A stretch of DNA of 64,000 nt from Acanthochlamys bracteata (Eukaryota > Streptophyta > Magnoliopsida > Pandanales > Velloziaceae): contig CM034129.1 in NCBI GenBank assembly GCA_019914995.1, positions 7,143,725-7,207,724 on the forward strand, written 5' to 3'. The notes beneath the pieces are model-generated. The model searched no databases, was not told the DNA's origin, and saw nothing but the letters and a program-made list of their open reading frames with translations. Every line of letters begins with the position of its first letter. Within the stretch, counting starts at the first letter, position 1. Below are positions 13,300 to 24,923 of this stretch, in pieces. The position numbers and the translations under genes were made by a program.

Positions 13300-14230
13300 T
13301 TGATGAAATTCACCAAATGAAGATAATAAAGAAGATGTGTAGTATTGCAAGATAGATAAATTAGAACAAGGAGGCGCGTAATGCCCAACCAAACCGAAAG
13401 CAAACTCGTATAAAGAAAAAATAAAATCATCAACTTTGCTCTATTAATCAAATAAATACGTTGAGACAAAGATTGAACGAGAGGAGGCCCGCCGACGACT
13501 TCTATTCTATTTAGGAGTCAGTTTGGGAGTGTTTAAAATAAAAAAAATTAGCAAAGAGTTTATTTTATTAACAAATTTTTATTAAAAATAAAAATTATAT
13601 ATATAATAATTCTATGGTACACAATTCAACGGTATTGCTCAAATTACATAAAAAGTTTTATAAATACTTTAAAATTTTAGAGAATGTAAACTTAAATGGA
13701 ATGAAAAGTAGTACACTGCCAAATAGCTTCTTACACATTCATAAAGACGTGTTCTTCGTAATCTCAGGTATATGAATACGGATTTTGTAAATAAAGCCTA
13801 ATTTTTGGGTTTTAACAACAACTTCAGTTTCATTCAACAAAATATTTGTATCAAAAATATCAGCAAGTATCCTTGTGGACGGAATTTTCGTGATTGATAT
13901 AGTCATGCTTTGGATGGAATAAAGAGCACCGAGATCTCTAATATGAGTCAGATATGAAACTCCAAGCACATGGGTGTCTCTATGATAGATTCTTGTCCTA
14001 ATTGAATGCCAGATAATTCGTAAATGCGAAGGACATCCTTAAGGCTTGCCAACCACTAAAGACTACGCAAGAAATTTCATAAAGAAAGAGGAGTATGTAT
14101 ATAATAATATCTCAACTCCATGGTAAAAAATAGGCAACCAAGTAACCCGTTGTGGTTCCTTGGCTTCCGCAAATGTTGAGTGAATATCGTTAGTGTGTTA
14201 GTTCAAGGACAGAGTGTCGGATGTGGCCAA
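13300..14230. other. Gene-free stretch after the TRIM
   Basis: AT-rich sequence with short reading frames only. No family resemblance or clear repeat boundary was seen. Confidence 0.4.
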
Positions 14231-14570
14231 TGTGTAATACTTAGTTTAATAAATAATAGTAATATCCTATTGGTTAAAAAGTTATTAACTATATATTATA
14301 AGAAAATTACAATAACTTTCCCATAATTGAAAGTTACAATAACTCTCCACTTGAGAGAAGTTATACTAACTATTCACTATGATGATTGTTGGTTATAAAT
14401 ATATTACTAAATGAATGCTTGGTCCTCTCTCTATCTTAATCTACATATAAGACTTGTTGTCAATTCCATCACCTAAAGTATTGCTTTAGAATCAAGTAAA
14501 GATTAAAAAGGAGAAATCAAGTTTTCAAAAGATAAACAACTGATTGAAGATAAGCGCTATGGATCAAGGT
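14231..14570 (+). mobile_element. Possible solo-LTR-like segment
   Basis: The segment begins TGTGTAATACTTAG, contains a TATA-like TTATAAATAT near 14393 followed by a CT-rich stretch, and reaches an A-rich area near 14500, the layout of an LTR promoter. I could not find a partner repeat, a target-site duplication or a primer-binding site, so this is tentative. Confidence 0.25.
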
Positions 14571-14899
14571 ATGTTTCTCTTATTTAAATTATGTAAAAAT
14601 TGTTGAGTTTTTAGATCATGAATTATGTTCTTTGTAAATTATGATATTACATAGAGTAATGAAACTATGTAAGACAGAGCTACTGTATTCCATCTTGAGT
14701 AGGTAGCATACCATTGAATCAGCGTCATCACAGAATATTCTGTAGGCTTCAAGTAATTAGAGATTACTGAATCCTATGGACAATAATCTCACACTTCTAT
14801 GGAGAACTACTGTTTCAAATCTTATTTGTTTATCAACGCTGTCATTTGCTTGACTCCTAGATGTGTTTGTCATTCCTCCAGAAAATGAAAGCTCCACCC

Positions 14900-16754
14900 C
14901 TAAGTGGAGGACTCTTGAAAACCATGTTGCAGCTGCAACATGCCCTTAGCTAGATATTCAGCTTGTGGGATTTCCATCATCATATGCTCAATATCCTTCT
15001 CTGTCCACTCCAAAGTATGATGAGAACTTAGCCTTATAGGAGGAATATCTGTAGTATAGCTTCCATGAAAAATATTGATAGGTGCATTGCTGTATAAATA
15101 AATGTGACGATAATTGTTTAGCTTAGAAAAAATATAGATTTCTATATTATCCCGATGGACCATATCTCGTCGTTTCCTCGTGCAATATGATGAGAAGCCT
15201 TCAGTTATGAACTGAGAGAAGTGATTCCTCTCTTTTGTGACATCCTTCCAACTTTAATCACTTAACTCTTATCTCAATATCAAAGAGCTAGTTGCACTCG
15301 ACATCATCATAAGATGAGATGGAGTAAGTGCTTTGTGCTTGCCTCTAACCTTACCGAAAGATATTGGTGATGAAGGTAGTGACCTTATAGGCAAGGTTCT
15401 GATCGAAATTGAAGACCAAGCAGAGGGCTTTCCTATAAAACTACCTTTAACACTATTAACAGGCGAGGTATTAACCTCTCGATGCTTGTCTTCTTGAGTT
15501 ACCACTAGTGCTAGATAGTTTTGGTGGTGGAACGGGTGGTTGCTGCGAGAACGAGCCACTAGTAATAACTTGAGAAGTCATAACATTCATAATTACACTA
15601 TCACCCTGCGATGAGATACAGGCAGATTCCGACGGATTTGATTTCCAGTTTATCCAATATGAATTCTTCTTCTAATTTCTGGCTAGGTTGTGGTGAACTC
15701 TTGTCATATAGGACGTAATATGGAGTTGATGTCGTTGGTGAAGTTCTCCTGAGTGTTGTAGCTAGCTAAGTGAACAAACTCTTTACGATCAGTAATCTCA
15801 TGCAGTGGAGTGGCATGGCAATGATTGAAGTCAGAATATATATTCCTACTGGAGTGTAATCTGTTTTCTTAGTGTAGGTAGTTTCTACAGGAATCGGATA
15901 ACTAAGATAAGATATGTGAACTAGGAGGTGTAGATATCGGTGGAGGTTGGTGAGGATGAAGGTTTTGGATGAGATAAATTTCTGGTGGGCTTGGCTCAGA
16001 CATGGAGTAGGGCTCGTAAAAATAAGCCAAATTGGAGGGAGAATAAGTTAGATGTGATGACGGTAAGTAGGGTAATAGAGTGGGAGAGTGAGTTGGATGA
16101 GATGGTGGTAGATAAGGTTATTGAACGTTTAGTTGCTGGTATAAACTGGAAGACCAATGACCAATTTAAGGAGCAAATTGATGAGTAAGGTAGGTTGGGT
16201 CTGAGATTAGGTAGGGTAAACTTCTGTGGGTATCGTGAAAGATAGAGAGAAGGTGTTGGATAGGTAGCTGCATGATAGAATGAATTTTTGTTGGTGAAGT
16301 CACGGTGTGAAGGGTAGGGTGAACAGGAATGGATGGAGAGGATATCGTATTTAGGTAAGAGATTTCTGGTTGGATTGAGGTCTGTCATAGTAGGTGTAAG
16401 AAGAGGCAGAGAGAGGTTGTGGGTGAGTAACACAAAAATTTCTAGATCTGTTGACAATAGTTTGAAGCATGGGTTTAGTTTTAGTGAGGAAGATCTTGAA
16501 TCCAAGCATATGTGAATTAGTTCTCTCTTCATTTTTTAAGTGTCTAACTAAGCAGTGCTGAATTGAGATAATGATGGAAAGAGAAGGGCTGAAAGATCGC
16601 TAAGCTGTTTCGGTAACGCAGGCTGTGATGTCTGTAAAATAGAGGACATTTGTGACTGCACGAAGGTACCTTCTACAAGCATAGACGTCGGATAAAAGTT
16701 TATAGCAGTCGAAGATAATAGATTGTCCAAGAATCGTGGCTCAGGATACCAATT
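14900..16754 (-). mobile_element. Internal region of a minus-strand LTR element, decayed reading frames
   Basis: The primer-binding site (16738-16752 on the + strand; TTGGTATCCTGAGCC when read on the minus strand) is followed within about 10 bases by a minus-strand frame at 16548-16730 (starts MDNLLSSTAINFY). Further in lie minus-strand frames at 15269-15559 (rich in Ser, Pro, Arg) and 14900-15163, which contains the compact segment LSSHHTLEWTEKDIEHMM. I do not recognise these proteins. They could be a gag-like region of an LTR retrotransposon or of a related reverse-transcribing element. No protease, reverse transcriptase or integrase motif was found and no left LTR was seen, so the copy is incomplete. 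Confidence 0.45.
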
Positions 16755-16977
16755 TGTTACACATCGTAGTGCAATAGAAAAATCTTTTCAAGGTAATGGA
16801 GACTAAGAAGACTACTAGTCTACCACTAAACTATTTAAGGTAAATAAATAACGATTCTATTCATCACGCTTAATGATAACAAGTTCTACATATTTATAGG
16901 ATGGGAAGGGACTACTCATTGGTTTTACATTTTGCATATTGAAGCCTTGCTTTTCTCCACATAACTCTTCTGTGACA
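16755..16977 (-). repeat. Right-hand (5') LTR of the minus-strand element
   Basis: Read on the minus strand the 223-bp segment starts TGTCACAG, contains CCTATAAATATG as a TATA box about 80 bases in, and ends TGTAACA. It is followed after two bases by a primer-binding site of tRNA-Met type. TG...CA ends, TATA box and primer-binding site together support an LTR; the second copy was not found. Confidence 0.55.
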
Positions 16978-19379
16978 ACCAGATATTCCCATTGTCTCGA
17001 TCTCGAAGCACCTTTATCCCAAGTATTTGGTTTACTGCTCCCAGGTTTTTCATATCCATGAAGATAAGAATAACGATAAAACCAAAGTTTCGTGTTAGAG
17101 AATATTACCTAATTTAATTGTACAAAAAAGTTTTTCCAATTGTTAGGGATATGGAGGAGTATGATAATGCTGGTTACGTCATGTAGTGTCTCGACCACTT
17201 ACTCAGACTAAATGGAAAGGTGTTGGTATCGGTAGCAATAGGAAAGGAGCGGACGCATGCGACCAAGCCCTAGCCCACGAAGTTTCCACTCGGTCAAATC
17301 AAAGTAAGAAAGACTGAATGAAAAAGGGGTGCTTCGGATTGGGAGTAAGCATTAGTGATAGGACAAAAGAGGGGGAAGAATATAGGAAAGAGGGATGTCT
17401 ACATTTTTAATCAATTCGTGTAAAATAGAGAGGCATTGTTCCACACCAAATTTGTCTAAAATCAATAAGATATTTTGTATTACCCAAAACCAATGCATGT
17501 ATACCCACATAACAGTTGGTAAGCATGCATAGTCGTAGGCAGTCATTGCTTTCAAAGTTTGATCCTCAATTAATATCTTCTTGCATGACAAGGTGGCACA
17601 AAGTGTGCTATACGTGACTCGAGGCCAAGATATGGGCAGTCATTAGTAGCGGTAGCTTGAGAAAGATGTTGACGCTCGAGTACCATGCTGCTAAGAGAAA
17701 ACTAAGGAGCGGGCATCATCCCCGTATGTAACATAGAACTAAAGTATAGATTGAGTAAAAAAATAACAGAATCCATATACTATCGAGAAAGACAATAGCT
17801 CTATATTAATTTGAAACAGAGCAAAATCTTACAACTTCGAAGCGAATTAACTTGAAAACTTTGAGCTAAGCTTCATCAATAAGGGCAACAAGTAGTCCGT
17901 AACTGATGATATAAATAATGAGCCTATACAAGCTTCCTCGTGATTCACTTCAGGGATTGATTTCTAATAATAATTCGAGGGCAATGTGGCTAATAATCTT
18001 GATGCTATTAAAACAAACCTTTAAATTATGCATTAGTTTAGAACTTTACTAAAAAAGAAAAATTGCTTGAATTGGGTACAAGTTGAGATCATATTTAGAC
18101 CTTTATAGTCTTGTGAAAAATATCTAAGACGAATTTTTTCGGCAAGTCTGCAAGTGTCATTCGTATGAATAGACCCAACGAAACTAAAAGCTCTTTATTT
18201 CTTGAAATCACAAAAGTGGCACAGAGACCAAGCTAAGTGCTAAACATCACAATAATGGACCATTTTAGATACTTTTTTCAAGATTAAGCGTGCGCTTTAC
18301 AGGCAAATGCATTGCTCTTTGCCAAGGAAAATCTTTCACTTGACTTGATAGCCTTCAGGGAATGGAAAAAAGGAACTTTATTTAGATAATTGGCAGTGAC
18401 GTTTGGGTTGTAGAAATTTCATAGTTGAAATCTTGACCAAAAAGTAAGCGAGCGAGAGCCTTTAAATGTGAGATGTAAAAGATAATGAGTAGCAAAGATA
18501 ATCGGAAATGAGCGATTCGAGTAGTGATGAGGGAGCGAAGAGGAGAAGTTGAGGTGGAATGAGTCGTTGAGGCAGACGATTGTGATCAGGAACAACAGCA
18601 GTGACCTCGAACAGCTGCCTCGAGCTAGAACAGTAGAAGTAGGGGAGAAGAAGGCTGACATGAAGCAGAAAGAGATTGACAGTGGGAAAGGACAGAGATC
18701 GATAGTGATGACTATTGGAGCATAAAGAAAGTGCGCACACACGAGAGATAAAGATTGACAAAAGAAGAAAGAAAAAGATCAAATGAAAAACACAACATAA
18801 AAGATAGAAAGGAGGAAGGAGAACGGCTACTTGCAGGTGGGAAGAGGAAGAGGAGGGAGGAGTAAGGAGAGAAAAATACAGAGGAAGGAGAAAAAAGATA
18901 TTGAAAGTTCTATTATATATTTGTATTTATGATTTTTAGGTGGTATTTAGAAACTTACTTTTCAACTTCTTTAATTTTAAAAATTCTTATTTCAATTTTT
19001 AATAAATTTTAAAAAATAAATTATATTTTATTTATTATCTTAGTTTTTAAATAAAAAGAAACTTTAGTTTTGAAAATTTTATGAAGTACTTTTCATTTTA
19101 AATTCTTTTCATAAACTACTCCCAGTATATTTTTAAGTATTTTACTCATCGGCTTGAAACTAGTTCTTCGGAATCTGTTTTGATCAACTGATTTTGGAAG
19201 GGACAGAAGCGGGGATAAATTAGATTCAAACTTTACAAAAGCAAATCAAAATGTCAATGTGAGGCCACGAGGGCCTTGTTTCGATTAAGCATACATTAGA
19301 AGTGGGCTTAATTTGCAAAACATTGTCTTTTAGGTAAATTAGACTGAGAAACAGCAGAGACAAAGCGGACAGAGATAAT
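16978..19379. other. Gene-free stretch upstream of the PP2C gene
   Basis: Reading frames here are short. A strongly purine-rich stretch runs from about 18470 to 18900 on the + strand (GGAAGAGGAGGGAGGAG and similar), and an AT-rich miniature-element-like block follows at about 18950-19130. I see no protein similarity. Confidence 0.4.
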
Positions 19380-20410
19380 AATGTATAATAAAAATTAATT
19401 GGCTAATATAATGAAAGCCAGGGTCAGACTTCTTCAGTGAGAGACGAAGGAAAACTACGAGAACCAGAGGAGCCGCACCACAAGCGATTGGGAGAGAGAG
19501 AGAGAGAGAGCGAGCGACGAATGCTGCTGCTACTTTTTTTGTGTTAAATTTTGTGGTGTGAATTAAGATCTCTTCTCCTTTCTTCCTTCTTCGCTCGCTG
19601 TTTTGTTTTTGTTCTTGTTTTTCTTCTTTGTTCTTGTTATTTACTTTTCTTCCAAAGTTCGCTTTCTTGTAGCCGCCGCTTTTGTTTCTCATCATTTCTC
19701 TTCCCGTGCACGTACCATTCACCAATTCCTTCCCCTTTCCTTTCTTCCGGATACCTATCTCTGATTATTATTATTGTGATTAGTTTGTTCTTTATTTTTT
19801 CTGTTCTATTGTATTGAAAGGCATCTCCCTTTGCTATTATTGGATTGGGCTGAATCAATCCTCTCCGCTACTACCGTTCTTGAGTGGGGGAAGATGGAAA
19901 CATAATCAAATTAAAGCCTAAAGTTGCTTTTTATAGAAAGAAGAATTTCTGAAATTTTCTTTGGAAAGCTGTTCGGTGAATGGAAATGAACTGAAGAGGT
20001 TCTCCAGTAATCCAAGTTGATCGATCCTCTGAGAGCAGATTGGACAAGTCCCCCAAAAGATTGGGTCGGTGCCAAATTTTTTTTTTTTGTAGTTCTTAAT
20101 TCCCAATATAGACTTTGGATTGGATTACTATACATAGGGATTCATACTAGGAATTGTGCCTGTTCCAGCTTGATCTGGAGGACATACAAAGAACAAAACG
20201 GGATCTGTAATAGTTTTAGATCAAGTAGATTACGTTTATCTAGAAGAAAATCAGATTAGGCAGCTGCAACGTCTTAGCAAGGGACGGAGGAAAGAAGATT
20301 GACTGTTGCATTACATAGAGGTAGTCGACACGGCTCAAGCAATAGGGAATGAGGGATTGGGCTGCCTGGCGGGACTGGAGTGCATTCTAGAGTTAATCAG
20401 GGCCCTGCGA
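19380..20410 (+). promoter_or_regulatory. Putative promoter and 5' leader of the PP2C gene
   Basis: TATA-like AT-rich sequence (ATGTATAATAAAAATT near 19380) is followed by a GA repeat at about 19492-19515 and then a CT-rich stretch (about 19565-19760), typical of plant 5' UTRs. The stretch to the ATG at 20411 is long enough to hold a leader intron, but its splice sites cannot be fixed by eye. Confidence 0.4.
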
Positions 20411-23373
20411 ATGGGCTCCTGTCTCTCCTCAGACAGAACAGGGGACGGTGGAAGCCGGGGGACCTCCCCTGGCCCTGCCTCTCCTTCTGCTACAGCGCAG
20501 CGCCTTCGTCGGAGCCGCCGCTCCATTGCTAGGGCTGACTTGCGAAGGGAGGCAGAGCTTCATCGCGAACCTGACCGGATGTTCCTCAATGGCGCAAGCA
20601 GTGCCGCCTCCCTCTTCACTCAGCAGGGCAGGAAGGGGACTAACCAGGATGCCATGATCGTTTGGGAGGTACTTTCATTTTGATTTGCTAGGTAGATTGT
20701 TTCTTTGGTTTTCTCGTTTTTGTTATGCGGCTTTCCTGTACTCTTTTCTTTTTACCCTTTTGCCTCTTCCATGTGCGTGTTTATCATTTTTGAAGGGTAT
20801 TCGAAATAATCCCTTTGTAGGTTGGCCATTAAGGAACTTATTAGGTGGACTTGAAGAATTTATAGAAGTTTCGAACTTGTATTTAAATATGCTTTTGGAC
20901 TTATCAGAAACCTCCTTTTTCTTACATTTGGTTGTGTTTATTGATTCTGTTCGTGCAATAAAAGATTTCGTTATCCTTCAGGTTTCTGCTCATTATATCT
21001 TATAGTGCGCGATTTAGATTTTGCTTTACTTATGATCAGTCACAGAATCTTCCCTTTTTTTACCAGAATTTCTTATATGCAAGAATCTTACCTTTGTAGT
21101 GTTTGACTGATTTCATGCAGAACTTCTGTTCAAGGTCAGACACCATCTTCTGTGGAGTATTTGATGGTCATGGCCCATATGGCCATTTAGTTGCACGAAG
21201 AGTAAGAGATTTACTTCCTCTGAAGCTCCGTGCTCAGTGGGAAGTCACCTTTGGTAGTGAGGAGAACAAAGAGAATACTAGCACAACTGGAAGCATGAAT
21301 TCCTCAGAAACCGCATCAATATGCCTAGATGATGAACCTCGAGTTACCACATATGCTGAGGAGAAGGAAAAGCAGCCTGATGCACTCACAAATCTAAAAG
21401 AGACCTTCCTGAAGGCTTTCAGGGTTATGGACAAGGAACTGAAGCTACATCCAAACATTGATTGTTTCTGCAGTGGGACAACTGCAGTAGCCCTAGTCAA
21501 GCAAGTAAGTAAACTACTATAATTTTAGGTTCTGTGATGATTTGGTTCTAAAAAAATAAACAGAAAATTTCTGCAGGTTGAGCAAGTATAAGCTTTATGT
21601 TGCTTGCACTGGGAGGCTAGAATTCTGACGTAGTATTTCGATCTCTTTGTCATCGTTGATGGGAGTATATAAACTTTCTTATAGGGTCATTATCTTGTAA
21701 TCGGAAATGTTGGAGATTCTAGGGCTGTTCTGGGTACTAGAGAGCAAGATGACTCTTTGGCTGCAATTCAACTAACAGTGGATCTCAAACCAAATCTTCC
21801 TAGTATGTGACCTTATCCTTATTCTCATTATGTGTCGTATTTTCAGTTTTCTTACTGCATAAATCTCATCTCCTGTATGTGTTATTTGCTGAATCTATTT
21901 GCAATTTGAGCTTACATTTTTTCCAGGTTGTGATAGGTGGAATTTATTGTTTTGCTCAGTCATTCCTTGCTAGTGTTGTTAATTATAGTGTTATAGCATT
22001 AACATTCCCTATTTCATGATAATTAGCTGAAACCATATTCAGCTACTATTAGTAGGTGTCAATTCATAATTGATTTGGAATAAGTATTCCAAGTGCATTA
22101 TGTCTTTGTAGTTTACATTTCATTATGTTTTTCTGTTTACATGTTAGGTTTCTCTACTGTCTTTTCCTGTTCCGGTGTACTGATCTTTTTTCTTTTCTAA
22201 TATATTTTACAGTTAGCTTCTCCCATGATGACATCACCTTTTTCAGTTAAACTCAAGACGTTTTTCAGATTGACTAAAAATCAACACATTCCCCAAACTT
22301 GAGTTAATTTCTCAATCAAAATTAATCAACTTATTCCAAACAAAATTATGGCAAGACTCTGCATGTTATCACTTGAAAAATCATTGGTAATTAAAGTTCC
22401 TGTTATCATAACAATGAAAAACAGGAGTCAACGCTGCTTGTTTTGTTTTTACTTAAGAGAAAGCAATTATGAAGTCCTAAATTTGCACTGATGAAATATT
22501 CTCTCATGCAGAGGAAGCAGAGAGAATAAGGAGGTGCAAGGGACGAGTATTTGCCCTTCAGGATGAGCCGGAGGTTGCGCGTGTTTGGCTGCCCTATAAT
22601 GACTCACCAGGTTTGGCCATGTCACGTGCCTTTGGAGACTTTTGTCTTAAGGAATATGGTCTCATTTCTGTGCCTGAGATTACTCATAGGAGCCTAACTG
22701 ACCGTGATGAATTTGTTGTATTGGCGACTGATGGGGTAAGAAATGGTTACTTTGTTTTAATATGAGTATTTTATTGTGGAATTTTGTTGGTTCTACCCTT
22801 GTCTTTGGGCCTTTAGGATCTTAAGAGACTCTTCGTAAAACTGTTTGTGGTTTATTCCTAACTTGTTCACAGATATGGGATGCCCTTTCAAATAAGGAGG
22901 TTGTGGATATTGTTGCCAATGCTCCAAAGCGGTCTTATGCAGCTCGTGCACTTGTTGAAGCGGCAGTGAAGGCATGGAGGTTTAAATATCCTACTTCTAA
23001 GATTGATGATTGTGCTGCTGTGTGCCTTTTCTTCAATTCTGATGAAACTAGTGATTCATCACTGAAAGAGCTTGGTGATTCAGTAGACACCTCAACCGAT
23101 AACAAAGAGTCATCCTGTGATACCACATTTAACAGATCTGGCACTTTGAATTTATCATCTGCAACTTCTGCGGAAGCTCGCCAGGATTCCCAAGAGCTTA
23201 TAGTTGCGTCTGAGCTGAATGAACAGGCTTCTGAGGATGATGCTAATGCTCCTGATACCGATGAATGGTCTGCTTTAGAGGGTGTAAGCCGAGTGAACAC
23301 ACTGTTGACGCTGCCAAGGTATGTCCCATGGGGGAAGCAGCTTGCAGACTCCAAATCTGAAAGGCGAGTGTAA
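20411..23373 (+). CDS. Protein phosphatase 2C (PPM family), clade-E-like
   Basis: Five exons keep frame: 20411-20668, 21121-21504, 21685-21802, 22512-22735, 22873-23373 (494 aa). The enzyme removes phosphate from Ser/Thr using Mn/Mg. Metal-binding residues are all present: NQDAM (about 79-83), FDGHG (about 100-104), GNVGDSRAVLG (about 221-231), ATDG-IWD across the exon 4/5 junction (about 325-331) and DDCAA (about 373-377). The start MGSCLSS fits N-myristoylation (Gly2, Ser6) with Cys4 as a palmitoylation candidate, so plasma-membrane attachment is likely. A longer in-frame start at 20306 was not chosen because it would bury this motif. After the catalytic core comes a tail of about 110 residues, acidic and Ser-rich, ending with a WSALEGVSRVNTLLTLPR block that I recall as common in plant clade E PP2Cs. 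Substrate unknown. Confidence 0.92.
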
Positions 23374-24923
23374 TAGGCAGACAAACTATTGATCTTGATG
23401 TTTGTTATAAGGGAATGCTACATTCAGCAAGTTATTTTATACCTCTCCCCTTTTATCATTGATTTGAGGAGGGCAGTACTGACTTTATTAGCATGTCCGC
23501 GGCTCTCTTCCTGTATGTTTTCTTCGCATATTGTATGCTCAGCCTGAGTATGGTATTGAGAATTGCCTTTCTAATTTTTTTGTAAAGTCGAGCTGTCATT
23601 TTCTTCGTTATTCTCTTTATAATAATTTTGTCCTTGCTTGGTTTTTTCTCATCGGTAGTTTGTATATATAAAATGATCACTATAATTGCCTCACGTATAT
23701 TGACAAATTTGGTAAATGGTAAGTTCAAAATTTTTACTGATGAGTCTTTTGATAGTGCGTATTCTAGTTTTGCTCTCTCATTATTTGTGTTGACTATGAA
23801 TTTATTAGGAGTGAAAATTTTTGACCCGACGAGCAAATCTGGTCTGAAATCGATCTAAAAAAATTAGATTCAAGTAAAATTTTAACTGGGTTTAGATTCG
23901 GGTCGATTTAAAATTGATTCGTCTAATTCGTATAATTATTTATATAATATATATTATTTAATAATTAAAAAAATAGTATAAGTTTGAATTTAATTTGTAT
24001 ATATATTTTTTAACTTATTCTATTAATTAAATTATACTTAATCATAGATTTTATCGATTTTTTTTAGATATATCATAATTAATAATTTATATATATTATT
24101 ATTAGAAATTAATATTTTTTATTTTTATTTTAATAATTTTAATTATTAAATGGTCGATTCGAATTTGATATGATTATTAAAAAGGTTGAGTTATAATTGA
24201 TAATTTTGATCTATATAAATAAAAGGATAGGATTAGGATTGAATAATTTTGACTCGATTATTATATGGATAGAAACGAAACCGACCTAGGAATTCGCATT
24301 GCCATCATAAGAATTTATCATGATTTTTTTTGAAAAATAAGGTGAGGGTAACTCGTAATTCACTTCATAGTCAACTAAGTCGAGTCAACAAGACTTCTTT
24401 GGGATAGCAGGAAAGGTAGCTTTTCTAAAAAACAGTGATTCCATAAAGTTTGCACCTATCGTATTTGATATTGTATTTATTTACGTCTTCTAAATTTCTT
24501 CTAAAAAAATTTTAAACTACTGTGCATGACTTTTGTTATATTGAAAAATCAAATAATCACTTCTAAAAACATGCCGAATATGGGTTTAGCAATCTGAAAG
24601 GGAACAAGAGGTTCTAAGGGGCGTTGATTACCCTGAAGTTCATCTATATTTACGGAATAATAAGCAAGCCCATGACTGAACTAATGAAGAAAGGAGGGTT
24701 TCCATTGGAACCTGGAGGTTGAAATTTTTCCACGAAAATTCATTTAGAGTGTGTACCCTATCATTTGAACTCACTCTTTTTCGCCAAAAATTGTACTTTC
24801 AAATCATTTTGAAATAAAGTACACAAAAAGTTAACTCAATTTTTTCTTGCCAAGAACTCCACTTCCAAACTTGCAAAATTTAAAAACAGAAACTTCACTT
24901 CAAATTCACTTATAATAACAAGC
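23374..24923. other. Gene-free stretch with AT-rich element-like block
   Basis: The PP2C 3' UTR comes first. From about 23820 to 24290 lies a very AT-rich block bounded by GC-richer ends (GACCCGACGAGC on the left, ACCGACCTAGG on the right), the look of a miniature inverted-repeat element; the inverted ends are not clear enough to prove it. The remainder is featureless. Confidence 0.4.

Noticed and set aside
15996-16532. Minus-strand open frame of 178 codons as a stand-alone gene
   Set aside because: It lies in the interior of the LTR-flanked element and has low-complexity Ser/Pro/Thr/Leu composition; kept only as part of that element.
18419-18782. Two overlapping minus-strand frames of about 106 codons
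   Set aside because: They are the complement of a purine-rich stretch, which gives Ser/Leu/Phe-rich artefact peptides; no start context or homology.
19339-19858. Overlapping frames on both strands upstream of the PP2C
   Set aside because: The stretch has GA/CT-rich 5' UTR character; the frames conflict and none resembles a protein.
20306-20410. Upstream in-frame ATG extending the PP2C by 35 residues
   Set aside because: The extension is not like the family N terminus and would bury the MGSCLSS acylation motif.
22935-23384. Antisense frame of 149 codons over the last PP2C exon
   Set aside because: Shadow of the sense exon with its conserved DDCAA motif.
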